64,000 bases of DNA from Mya arenaria (Eukaryota > Mollusca > Bivalvia > Myida > Myidae), in NCBI RefSeq assembly GCF_026914265.1, contig NC_069136.1, forward strand, positions 30,471,201-30,535,200, given 5' to 3'. A program made the translations under genes and the position numbers. The notes under the pieces are model-generated. The model was not told where the DNA came from. It made no database searches and was given only the letters and a program-made list of their open reading frames with translations. Shown piece after piece: positions 24,052 to 35,011 of the stretch (positions within the stretch are counted from its first letter, which is position 1; each line of letters opens with the position of its first letter).

Positions 24052-25380
24052 CTAAGACAATGTATTTGTAGACCGTTTTACTTTAAGTATCCATTTACAA
24101 AATCGTTTTTGCACTCTTTCCAAGCACTCATATTTCCCAAATCCCCAAACCTCCGATCCATAATTAAGTATAGACACAACATATGAGTCAAACAGATTAA
24201 ACATAATTTTAACTGGAACAATTGTATCTTTTACAATAGAAAATAAGCCATTCATTGATCGAAGAGCTTTTCCAGTTTTAGCTGCTTGAGCAAAAGAACG
24301 ACCGGACGCTAGTACTACACCTAGGTAATTAAAAGAGTTAACTATTTCAACATCGACACCGGCATATTTCCATTTGTCAGTTCGCGAAAGTCTACCACAT
24401 TTTTTGAAGACAACATTTTTAGTTTTCTCAACATTCACTGTGAGTTTCCAACGATTACAATACGTTTCCAGTTGATCAAGTGATTCCTGTAAGCCTTCTT
24501 TTGATTCGGATATTAGAGCGGCATCGTCAGCAAACAACAATAGGTAAATATTAAGTTCATCAATGGTGAGCCCGGCGTTGGTTCCTTGTTGCAAATGTAA
24601 CTCAATGTCATTTAAAAATAGGGAAAAACAGACCGGGGAAGTTATCTCCCCTTGAAATAATCCGACATTACTATCAAAGAAATCAGACAATGTACCTACA
24701 TGTTTAACACATAGCTTCACTTCTTCGTACATTGAGCGTAACAGAGCCAAAAATTTACCATCGACTCCTGATTTTATTAATTTATACCACATCCTACTCC
24801 TATCAATGCAGTCATATGCTTTTTTAAAGTCAACAAAACAACAGTATAACTTCTGTTTAGAATTTAACTGTCTTTGAATCAGCCAGTGTAAAATAAAGAT
24901 AGGATCAACGGTACTGTAATTATTTTTAAAGCCAAATTGAGCATCAGTGAGAACATCATACTCTTTAGTCCATTCTTTAAGCCTCTCGTTTAAAATAACT
25001 GTAAATAATTTCGCAAAGCAACTGATCAACGTAATCCCCCTATAATTATTGGGATCCGACTGATCGCCCTTTTTATATACAGTGATTGTTGCACCGTTAG
25101 CCCAGGACTTAGGGAATGTTTCCATATCAAGAATGGTATTGAAAAATAAATGTAAGGGCTTAATCAAAATCGGGACACTGGCTTTAAAATACTCATACAA
25201 AATATTTTTAATGGAACATGCCTTGTTATTTCCAAGTTTACTAATCGCCTTCAATATTTCTTCTTCACTTATAGATCTATCCAAACAGTCAAAGGTAGGT
25301 GAATTGCTATCATTATTTCTATCAAAATCAGATAAAAATTCAGAGCTAAAATCCTCGTTATCATTCTGCAAACCAGACAT
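24052..25380 (-). pseudogene. LINE reverse transcriptase
   Basis: 442 codons with the RT blocks in order. YKKGDQSDPNNYRGITLIS lies at about 105-123, AQFGFKNNYSTVDPIF at about 148-163, and the first catalytic aspartate in CCFVDFKKAYDCIDR near 185. NVGLFQGEITSPVCFSLFLN is near 240, and LLFADDAALISE, with the paired catalytic aspartates, near 283. The C-terminal 'thumb' has NSFNYLGVVLASG and ILNYGSEVWGF. The catalytic residues are present, but the protein ends early in NTLS because of a frame change, and the endonuclease is absent. It is a dead copy used here to place the element. Confidence 0.85.
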
Positions 25381-25577
25381 AAGCCCTTCGAAATATACCT
25401 TAAAATCCTCATTTGAGATACTATCGCCTGTCTGACTTTTGGCTTTTAATTTAAAAAGTTAAAGCACGTTTTTGTAGAACTTCCAAAATATGTTCACTGA
25501 GCATATATCCATTAACAGTCTTAATCGCGTGAATATACTTTATATTACGACTCTATTCAATATCACTACGGGGCCTA

Positions 25578-26035
25578 TTGACAGTTAATGACATAATGGT
25601 ATCTATTATGAAGCCATCTTACGCAGCTTTGACAGTTTACAAATTATGCATTGAATGTATTTTTGCTGTGATGTTTGGTTTTTCAGAGAGTAACAATGAT
25701 CTTATATATATGCCAATATTACTAATTTTGTCCAGTGACGTTGAATGTAATCCTGGACCTGACTCCGAATCATGCTTTTCAATATTACACCAAAAGTATC
25801 CGATCTAAAATGGACTTCATAAAGGACAGTTTCTTTGACTTTGACATTTTGTGTTTTACTAAAACACATCTCTCTGGTGAAGTTAGCGACGATTTTCTTT
25901 TAATCGATAAACACGAATTCATGTTTAGAAAAAGATAACTCGCCCCATTCTGGAGGATTTTTAATGTACATATCGGCATACTTCCGACCGATACGTAGAA
26001 ACGAGTTAAATCAAAGCACTGAAAGTGCTGATGGA
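25578..26035 (+). pseudogene. LINE ORF2 start with 2A-like motif and partial endonuclease
   Basis: The first frame (25578-25808) encodes a hydrophobic stretch ending MPILLILSSDVECNPGPDSE. DVECNPGP at 25738-25761 fits the 2A ribosome-skipping consensus D(V/I)ExNPGP known just before the AP endonuclease in some metazoan LINEs. After a frame change come SIRSKMDFIKD and FDFDILCFTKTHLSGE (endonuclease blocks 'N.RSi..K' and 'fDIl..tETwL'). After a second change comes HSGGFLMYISAYF (block 'hGGi.iYv'). Homology stops near 26035. It is truncated after about one third of the endonuclease. Confidence 0.7.
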
Positions 26036-26099
26036 CGGTGACATTGTTCGGTCTGCAGAACTAAGTCCTTCCTCTTATAAACACAGAAAATCATCGGAA

Positions 26100-27610
26100 C
26101 CTAATCTTGAATAAAGAAGCATAATTTGAACACTTTTAAGTGAGGACAATTAGACAATGCTTCAAACCAAATATCTGAGCTTGATATTTATTTTCCAAAC
26201 ATAATTATTCATCTTAATGCTGTAGCTTTGAAAAGTTGATGAAAATGTCACCTGGCAATATCATCGTTAATGTTTGTTTGCAGAACTACTTCATAGTCAA
26301 AATTTCATTCCAGTTGCAGAACAAATATGCCAAAAGGACACAATCAAGATAACTGAAGCATAACATTAACAGATGTTTTTAAAACAGTATACATGGTCCA
26401 AAGTTCAATGTTGTACTCAAAATTAAAAACGTAGGCCTTAGCTGATGCAACTGTGCACAAGATGATCAATTTGCAAGAAAAACAATTGTCGAAAACTGAC
26501 ATAAACTTGGTATTAATGTGTAGAATGCATTGAATCTTACTAACTGAAGTACCACATAGTTTACAATTTATTTTAGCTAAGCAGTGATTTTGTATTTTTC
26601 CATTAAAAATATTACTGAGTATGTCTACGAAGGTATATAGCTTAAATATACCAGCGGTTTGGAGTAAGCCTTTGTAGCACAGTGGATACAACACTGGACT
26701 GCTATTTTTTTACATTTTGGTCCTTTCTCTATAATTATGATTCAAAGCATAACACATTCTATTAAATAATTGTCCTGAGTTGCGTTACAGGAAAAAAAAA
26801 TTGGTGCCAATCTGGTGTACAGTCCCTTTAAAGTAACACGAGAACAACAATGATGAATTGTTTTCCAAACATAGCAACATTTAATTGCAGAGGCCACAAA
26901 AATAAAAAAAGTAAGTGAAAATGTCACAATCGTGGTTAGCCAAACACAACATTTATAATTATTCTTAAAGCAGTACATTTTATGAAAGAGGGTCAAAAGG
27001 TCACAGTAAAGAAGATCTGAGGACAATATTGATAATTGTTTTGCAAAACATACTGAACTTTCGTTGCAGTACCTTAGAATAGAAAAGATGGTCAAACGGT
27101 AATTATAAAGGTTATCCAAGTACAATAATATTGATATTTGTTTTAAAAGTTATACACATGGTCTAAATTTCTTTGCTGTTGCTTCAAAAATAGAATGTAT
27201 GTCAAAAATCATATCCTATGTCATCAAAGCACTACATTGCTTTTTGTTTTGAAAACTGTACTAAAAACTTTCATTGAAGTAGCTTAAAAATAGGAAAGTA
27301 TGTCGAAAGGACAACGTTATCAAAGCACAATTTTGATTTTTGATTTCGAATCAATGGTCTTAATTTCATGGCTGAAGCTTCAAATTTTAATGTGTGTCAA
27401 AAGGCCATAATCTAGGTCATCAAAAGACAACATTAAATATTGTTTTCAAAACTGTCTAAAATGCTATAGCTCTAAAAAATAATTAGGTCAAAAAGGTCCC
27501 AGTCAGGGTCATCCGAGAACGTCATATATAAATATATGTTTGTTTTCAAAACAGTACAAATGTCAAGTTTTCATTGATGAAGCTTTAAAAAACATATTCA
27601 ACAACTTCAG
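26100..27610. repeat. Diverged tandem repeat, ~110-150 bp units
   Basis: Loose units share phrases such as ggtcacagtcagggtcatcc, gttttcaaaactgta, tttcattgcagtagct and aaaataga.atgtcaaaagg. The same family appears at about 46380-46560. A SINE (26665-26832) interrupts it. Two minus-strand open frames inside (26344-26694, 26742-27125) are by-products. A subsection, 26494-26625, recurs at 53491-53615. Confidence 0.65.
26665..26832 (+). mobile_element. tRNA-derived SINE, family 1, eroded
   Basis: The head tttgtagcacagtggatac retains the tRNA A box. The B-box region is lost. The 3' part ends ttggtgccaatctggtgtac then agtcccttta, matching the better copy at 54290-54476. Confidence 0.65.
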
Positions 27611-27773
27611 GAAATGTGTAAATAACTTAGCCTTTGTCGATCATACTAACATATTTCCTTGACGAGTTGTATAATACAGTCTATTATATGATGACGAGTC
27701 TTAGTATCTTTTTATCAAAATATTCTTTAAGTAAAAACAGCAAAAACAACTTACCTGTTTTACTTCTTTAGTA

Positions 27774-28685
27774 AACAAGAGCTGTCACAGAGACTGCGTG
27801 CTCGACTATTACGCCGCTGTTCAGTGTAAGGATTAAAAAGTTTTGTCGAAACATGGATCACTGTAAAATTAGATTAAATTTCAATGCAATACATTATGTA
27901 TTTGTTGAGATATTAACATGAATGTGGTTACATGGAAAATTTTAAGTCCAATGCTTGAAACTTTAACCAGTATTTCTAAGTTGCATAATAAAGGGGCAAA
28001 AATGATAAAATATAAAAGATAGAGTTATCTTTCCTGATTATTTAAGAAGGTTGAATAGTTTGGACCCTGTGTATAAAGTTTCAATGCAATACATGATGTA
28101 TTTGAATTTATATGTCAAATAATAAAGCAAAACCTTAACCAGAATTTTTAAGTCGAATAATAAAGCAGTGTTCGACACTAACGGGGTCCCGGGATCCCGA
28201 GGACACCAATTTTTCAGGAGGGACACCTGAACTTCGAAGTCCGGTATTCCGTCGGAACACATAAATTTTTGAAAGGGTCATTATTTGCATTAAATGCAAA
28301 CTAGAGTTATCTTACTTGGTTAATTAGGAAGGTTGGATGGTTGAGTACCATTGTATAAAATCTTAATACAATACATCAAGTAGTTGCTGAGATATCAACC
28401 TATGTGTGCTTACGTGCAAAACCTTAACAAGAATTTCAAAGTCAAATAATAAAGGCCCATTTTTTGCATTAAATTCAAATAAGTGTTATCTAACTTCATT
28501 AATTTAGTAGGTTAGATAGTTGGGAATACATATCTAAAGTTTCAATGCAATACATGATGTATTTGCTGAGATAATGACAATGATAATTAAAGGTGCTTAC
28601 ATGCAAAACCTTAACCAAGGTGTGACATCGACGCTTGGGTGAGTAGTATAGCTCTCCATATTCTTCGAATAGTCGAGCTAAAAAC
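27774..28685 (+). repeat. Dispersed repeat 'aacaagagctgtcacagag', long copy
   Basis: Starts aacaagagctgtcacagaga and ends near attcttcgaatagtcgagct. Between lie four to five diverged internal units of about 190 bp (gagttatct.actt.gtta, gttgg.tggttgagta, caatacatcaagtagttgct, cttaacaagaatttc, aataataaaggc). A second, shorter copy is at 55472-56225. Both ends show no obvious inverted repeats. An unrelated ~100-bp insertion sits at 28164-28262. Confidence 0.75.
28164..28262. mobile_element. ~100-bp insertion with short inverted ends
   Basis: Interrupts a unit of the surrounding repeat. It begins gtgttcgacactaacggggt and ends ccgtcggaacac; the ends are inverted (gtgttcgac against gtgttccgac). 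It is GC-rich, with nested inverted words (gggtcccgggatccc, gaggacacc / gagggacacc). It has no coding capacity. I could not find a clean target duplication. Confidence 0.5.
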
Positions 28686-28689
28686 AGGA

Positions 28690-29909
28690 TACATGTACCA
28701 TTAAAGCGATGCTATTCTCTGCACTACAAGCATGCATTGCAAAAATTTGTATTAGTAAAAATTTCAAACCAAAAAATCATGCGATCATTCTCACACTGTT
28801 TGTAAGAAGAATACATATAAAGGTGATATCAAGTACAGCAGAAAGGAATAAAAACAAAAAACTAAACTTTTTTTAATTGTGACATCATAATGGTCACCGG
28901 TAAGATGAAGTCATAGATTACTATGTGTTCATGACGTCATTTCCTATTTAAACCAATATAGTACCCCATTCAGTACCCAATGTGATTGAAAGTTTTTATC
29001 AGGAGATAAGATAAATATCACATTTTCCTCTTAAGAATTGATTGGAAATTTAATTTGACATTTTTTCATCACAATGAATACAAAATGACAAATTGTCATT
29101 TGAAAAAAACATTCTTGTCTACGAATTTGTTTAAAAACATGTGGAAGGATACTATAAGTTCCATGGTCAGTAGGTAGCCCGCGATATGGGATATTCAATG
29201 TAAAGGAAACCATATTGTGGTGGAGTGAAGCTCGAACCTAAATATGGATTCTTGCCCCCCATATTTCCAATACTATGTCACCTACTAACCCTGTAATGTA
29301 AGTATAACGTTGACAACCTCTTACCCTGTTTAAATGTTTTATTTATTCATTGAAATATTCATCAAATCCGAATAAAGATGCCATTTTGGTGTAATTTAAA
29401 TTTGGAAAATGGAAAAATGTGGTGTCACCGCGTGACCTGTCCTTGACCAACAGCGGTGTTTCATAAATATTGGAGTTGTTATATTTTTTTGACCAATTGA
29501 AATAGACCAATGTTATATTGATATACCCATGTGTATTTAGGAGAGAACAAATGTGTGATGGCTGTATTTAACTGGATATAAAGTATACAAGTAAATAAAA
29601 AGAACACGAAAAAAAAAATCTTTATGAATAAACATTATTCAGAATGGGTGGAGTGATCGATGATAATGAGCCCTTCTTAATCATTAAGCTAGTTACTTTA
29701 GGTCATTCAATTGACTTAGAAAACAACCTCATTGTCTAATTCATTGTCGACGTAAAATCTTATGCAGGGATTGTGCATCAGGTGAGTGACAGTAGGCTGA
29801 GGAAAAACCAAACTTGAAGAATGAAATTGTTAATGATTAAGGATAGCACTTCATGTATGCCTATCTGAAATTTCATTTGCTTAATTGTAGGTTTATTCTA
29901 TTTTTGTTG
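28690..29909. other. Intergenic, no gene seen
   Basis: AT-rich, with only short open frames; the 60-codon minus frame at 29031-29213 has no domain. Nothing repeat-like was recognised. Confidence 0.45.
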
Positions 29910-29913
29910 TTAA

Positions 29914-30273
29914 AGCTGCACTCACACAGATTGAAAGTATTGACAACTTCTTTATTTTTTGTCTTCGAACGAGCCATTTTTTTGCGAAAATCCATGGAAA
30001 CCAGTAATATAAGACTGCTGACAAAAAATCAGATCATAGATTCTTATACTTAAGTTCAAAAATTGATGTTTTATGCATTTTTTCTTTAACCGTTAGTATC
30101 AGATTAAGCCATTAAGCATCGATTTTTGAACATATATATGAAAATCTAAGATCTGATATTTTGTCAGATATCTTATTATTGGTTTGCACATATATATTTA
30201 CGCAATAATTTGCTCTTTCCAAAACAAAAAATAAAAGAAGCTGTTAAAATAGTCAATCTGTGGGAGTGCAGCT
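29914..30273. mobile_element. MITE family B, second copy, TTAA-flanked
   Basis: Termini AGCTGCACTCACACAG and CTGTGGGAGTGCAGCT, flanked by TTAA at 29910-29913 and 30274-30277. The interior again has the mirrored gactgctgacaaaaaatcag segment, but is diverged from 20008-20362. Confidence 0.8.
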
Positions 30274-30277
30274 TTAA

Positions 30278-30977
30278 GGGCTCATTATTTCTTAGTCTAA
30301 ACAAGTTGATGTTCAAATTAAGAGTCTTCTTATCCATAAACATCTATTAAAACAAGTTTTTAAAAAAGAGGGTGTTTTGAAAATATCAAAATTGAATTAA
30401 GGAAAAGAATTTCATATTTATCAGGTTTGAACGGACATTTCCAAATGCTTTACCCTTTGGAACAAGCCATGTGGTAACTAAGAAATATGTCAAGTCCAAG
30501 ATATACGCATTAGCACAAAATAAACCAAGCACAATTTTGATCACAATTCACACACTGTGCAAGCATGTCAAAACATGGCCATGCTAAAATTGCAAAATTT
30601 CCTTCTGATTGAAAAAAAATCACAGGCTGTCAGACTAAATAACTGACACTCCTTTTCTATAAAAGTTCATGCTGTCTTCAGGAATAAATTAAAATAACGA
30701 ATAAGGGTAATGTAACATTCTGCCAAAGGGGGAAGTGCATTCATAGTATGTGGATGTCCTGGATTAAATATGCAAATTAACATACCAGGTCTCTGTTTGG
30801 AGGAAGAATACATGTATATGTATATACAAGGGTTATGCATGATTTTCTCTGAAGGGATCTGTTGGCCTTGAACATTTCAGTAATATGGCTTGTTTTTATT
30901 GATCTTTTTTAGACATACATGTTTGATGCTTGATAGGCATACCAATGAGAATGATTTGCCCAAAATTGCAACAGAAC
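30278..30977. other. Intergenic, no gene seen
   Basis: No exon, RNA gene or terminal repeat recognised. Confidence 0.4.
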
Positions 30978-30982
30978 AATTT

Positions 30983-31276
30983 CAAGGGCGTAGCCAGAGT
31001 TACACACTTACGCACATGCGTAACATCAATTTAAAAAACGAAAAAATGGCCAAACATGGCATCAAAGTCGAGGGTTATGTTTTGACATCATAATAAAACC
31101 TTAAAGGGAAGATCAGCTATAGAAAGCATTGTTCCTCTGTGCTAGATATCTAACACAGCCTTAAAAATCACTTATTTTTTTTTCCGTGGGGAGCAGCTCC
31201 CCCTTAACCTCCTACGGTTACAGGAATTCCCCATCCCATAGCCTCTCACATTTAGTACAGCCTGGCTACGCCCTTG
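30983..31276. mobile_element. MITE family C, 5-bp TSD
   Basis: 294 bp with 15-bp perfect terminal inverted repeats CAAGGGCGTAGCCAG and CTGGCTACGCCCTTG, flanked by aattt on both sides (30978-30982, 31277-31281). Non-coding; the 67-codon open frame across its left end is not a gene. The superfamily is not assigned. Confidence 0.85.
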
Positions 31277-31281
31277 AATTT

Positions 31282-32151
31282 GATTAATTGCCAAAAAATG
31301 TCAAAATCCTGTCTACATTCTAGTATTTTGATTTATTTATTTTCATTGAGTAAGACCCTTTTGAGCTATTTAAACACTGTAAATATCCGTAAAGCTATAT
31401 GCATGTATACAATATTGATATCCCCAGCATGCACAATTAAGTTATGCATTATCTTTTACCATTGTTAATTTTAACATGCAAGAAAATACTGTAATTTACA
31501 CTTACCTGAAAAAAGTGTAGTAAATGATAGAGAATAATAAGTGGCAGATTTCAAATCAAGGCATTTAAGGCTCACCAGGGGCTTAGCACCATCCAGATAA
31601 TACAGACAGGCTAGCTCCGTGTCCTAATGCCAGGATCATTTATAGTAACTTTATCTTGTTGAAAAGTTTAATACTTGACTAGTCCAAATAAACAGCAACT
31701 TCAGAGTCTTGGACAAGTTTTGTTTTGGCGAGTCTTCATGTCCACATCCAACTTTTTCTCCTAGCCAAGAATGACATTTCAAGCACTAAGTTTATTTAGT
31801 TCAAATAATTGTACATTGAATGATTTTTTACCATTTTTGATATGGCACATCACATCTATAATTTTTGACTTGATGCATATTGAGCTTCAAGATGACACGC
31901 ATCAGCCAGATAGGTCCAAAATGGCAATGCTATGTTGACAGAAGCTGATCGGAATTTAAGTGTTTAATGAAACACTTGTGTAATTATACACACTTGTGTG
32001 ATTAAACAATGATATTGGCTCAAGATAAATTATGTGAAACTTTCATGTTCCTGTTTTGCAATGCAATCTTTAATATTGAAGTGTTGTTACAGTTGAAGAA
32101 AATATTTTACTATGGTATGAATCAGATCAACATGGCATTACGGCAACCAAA
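31282..32151. other. Intergenic, no gene seen
   Basis: No supported feature; the 64-codon open frame at 31274-31468 is T-rich and without a domain. Confidence 0.4.
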
Positions 32152-32154
32152 TTA

Positions 32155-32475
32155 TGCACTGGTCATTCAATTGTAACCACGCCTCCCCCCCCCCCAGATC
32201 TTGGGAATAGCAGGGACTTGGACTTTCAGTACAGCCAAAACCGGCTAAATTCCATACCATGCGGAGACGAACAGTTGGTAAAATCCCCACCAAAGTCCCT
32301 GCACCCCGGGGACTCTAGGCAAGGCCAATTACCCGCTGTATTTAAAACAGACAAAACCACCGCATTTACCCGGCAATGTGGGGCCACCTGAAAAGCATAA
32401 ACACGACCCATTTCACCGGCTATTCCCCGTATATCCCCGGACCTGGGGTGGCCGTGGTTACAATTGACTGGTGCA
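32155..32475. mobile_element. MITE family D, TTA-flanked (PIF/Harbinger-like)
   Basis: 321 bp with inverted ends TGCACTGGTCATTCAATTGT and, from the other side, TGCACCAGTCAATTGTAACC, both continuing through AACCACG. TTA flanks both ends (32152-32154, 32476-32478), which fits the 3-bp TWA target of PIF/Harbinger elements. The interior is GC-rich (ccccggggact, tatccccgg) and non-coding. Confidence 0.75.
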
Positions 32476-32760
32476 TTAATATCACAATTTTAAAGAAAAT
32501 CTGAAATACCCTACTGAACTATGCAGAAAGATGACAACTGTGACGCAGATGCAAATTGTTTCGAGTTATTTATATAATCATTATTTTTCACATCAATATT
32601 TGCAACAATTATTAACATCTACTAATGCTAGTAATGGCACGAAGCAAAACGACGTCATTGTTTTTTGGATTTTCACTTAGTTTGTATTTCCGTGTTTTAC
32701 TGCAACTTACTTTTAGTGGTGGGTGACCTTTCGCTGACAGTTGTTTGTAACAAGTAACTG

Positions 32761-33077
32761 TCACGTGTTTACAAATTCAAACTCAGTGATTTGGCTATCA
32801 TTTACTAAAGGTGCAAAATGGTTTGGTACAAAGTTGCTTATGTCAACAGACATCATCGTCAACATGACGGAAAATTGGGGTTGTGAGTTTCCGGCATCAT
32901 ATGATAATCCACTATATGCACACGATTTACAAACAAATTTGAGGTATTTGGCACTCCATGACTTAAGGTCTTGCTCGGACATTTAGCATGAACCCAATTC
33001 CTACAATTAGAACAATGTATGCATAGATCACTACTACAGTCAACAACACATATAGCACAAGGAAACTCATCCATCAT
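32761..33077 (-). pseudogene. PHD-type zinc-finger fragment
   Basis: The minus strand encodes MMDEFPCAICVVDCSS, then CIHCSNCRNWVHAKC, the Cys/His spacing of a PHD finger (CxxC, CxxC, WVHxxC), and a further FVCKSC pair that would complete it. Fingers of this type occur in chromatin readers and in the N-terminal regions of several mobile-element proteins. The parent is not recognisable, and no neighbouring exon or element end was found. It looks like a broken remnant. Confidence 0.5.
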
Positions 33078-34353
33078 TAATGATTTCAGAGTGTAAAGTT
33101 CTATTAATTTGGACTTCTTTAATACTCACAGCAATAACTTACCTTTTTACTCGCGATTGTTATTTATGAATCTTCAAATGAAGCCGTCAATTTGTGTAAA
33201 AATCACCCGCAATTATAAATGTACACGTAATGCGGTCCTTTAATGCGTAATTATTATGGTATTTACTCAACACGTGTCACAGAGCCGAAAAGGGTTTACC
33301 CAAATTAACACACTTTCAATAATACCAAACTGTCCCCCAAAAAACGTGCCGCTACTTTGTGGAGTGTCATATACCGGGTGATAGTTGTTGTTTTAAACAT
33401 CGCCTGATTCTGTGTATTTGGTGTGGTCTGGTTATTAGTGTCCATAAGTAAGCTAATTTATCTGAAGATGAGAACTTCGCTGTTTAAAAACTTCTTTTTT
33501 CAATTTTCATATAAATAAAAATTAAAATTTGAAAGCCCTGAACTATACTGTAGATCTAAGTTAGTTTAAAAGAAAATGATTTTAGCGACATTTTCGACCT
33601 ATTTCAAAGGCAATGTTTCAAGTATATTCCAAAATACTTTCAAATGCTGTTTATTGATCTAACATTTCCATAAGAATATAAATTCTATTATTTGAATCCA
33701 AATTCATAATCATTTTCATAATACAACAACTAATAAGTTATTTTACCTGCGTTAAATCGTCTTTCGGTTGGCGAAGGGAGACAACTATTTCACTGACATA
33801 TTGTCTTTATTCAATTGAACAATAAGTAAATATTTTCATGAACTTTTTCATTTTTATGAGTGTGTTTTAGTTATATGAATATTATGAGATCATCATTAAT
33901 TGGAATAATTGATTATTTTGGAAGCTTTTATCTGTCTTTCGGTTGGCGAGTCGGCACGCGGAATTCGATCTCGAACACTGAAATTTCAACTGCCTATTAC
34001 ATCATTATATTTTAATATTTTTCTCTAAAATTTTGTTTGGTAATGTATTTGTATAATATTAATATAAAAAAAAAACAATAAAATAAATGCACTAGAAGGC
34101 GTCTTTCGGTAACTTTCATGCGTCTTTCGGTAATTTTATCCGTCTTTCGGTAAATAATCGTATTTCGGTAAGTCTAGGGACCGGGTCATTTTGGGTCATG
34201 CCATTAACACATCATATTTTGATGATTCTACTAAAAGAGTCTACAGTATGATATATATTTTAAAATATTTCGATAGTTCAAAGTATTGAATTAATTATGT
34301 TTAACAACAATGTACTTCAGTATTCAGTTCGAAACATTTACGGATTTAATTTT
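33078..34353. other. Non-coding stretch with a CGTCTTTCGGT cluster
   Basis: No exon found. The undecamer cgtctttcggt or a one-base variant occurs six times: near 33762, 33933, 34102, 34121, 34141 and 34161. The last four are spaced about 20 bp apart; the first two continue as tggcga. Function unknown. Confidence 0.6.
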
Positions 34354-34388
34354 ATCGATACAGTAAAATGGCCGAGGAGTTCCGAATG
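34354..34388. mobile_element. MITE family A, solo right terminus
   Basis: tatcgatacagtaaaatggc followed by cgaggagttccgaatg at 34388 matches the right terminus of the 323-bp element with one change in the GAGCTCC core. No left end was recognised upstream. Confidence 0.65.
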
Positions 34389-35011
34389 AAAATTTGTAGT
34401 AATGTAGTGGAACTATTTCCATGAAGTAGTCAATATTGGCGAAATGATTTATCAATATAAATATTTGATTTCAGTACCAATTGTCAATAAATTATACATG
34501 ACCCACTTCTCCCACTATTCGCCCAGACATTTTAGAAAAAAAAATATGTAACAATCACTTTAAATCAGCTGTGTATTCAAAACAATGATGAGAACTATTT
34601 ACTGAGCGCACTGGCGTTCTTTGGCTTGTAGTTTGCTCGGCTGATGTGCCTACTTAGGACGGGCCCTGAGGGGCACCTTCCACGTCCAAAAATTATCTAC
34701 CTGAATCATTATGGGTCGAATTAAAATACAAAAATGAATGTTATCTAATAGGGACTATATATCGCAATCCTCATTTAACAATTGATTTTTGGGATAGAGT
34801 CAACATTTGCCTAAACAAGGCACGTGATTTCTGTAGCAATATCATTGTTTTTTTTTGAGATCTCAACGAAGACCAACTCAATCCTCTAAACCGAAAGTTT
34901 CGAGATATCATGGCATTAAACAATTTACGTAATGTCATAGATACTCCAACTAGAATAACGACCTCTACGCAGACTTAATTAGATCCAAATGCAGTTTCTC
35001 ACCACATTAAT

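Larger units (their letters stand above)
22849..25530 (-). mobile_element. 5'-truncated LINE, minus strand
   Basis: A non-LTR retrotransposon read right to left. The 3' terminus is at about 22849, with a (TTCTG)n tail preceded by AATAAATTTTC. The RT frame is 24052-25380 and a C-terminal CCHC-bearing segment is 23357-23857. The RT frame can be followed weakly beyond its ATG to about 25530 (IFWKFYKNV). The endonuclease is missing. It has at least three disabling changes: a stop in the pre-RT linker, a frame change near 24055 and a stop close after it. The clade is unresolved; NYRGITL and QGEITSP suggest a group outside CR1. Confidence 0.85.

Noticed and set aside
26344-27125. Two minus-strand frames of 116 and 127 codons
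   Set aside because: They lie within a diverged tandem repeat and a SINE, with cysteine- and tyrosine-rich low-complexity composition.
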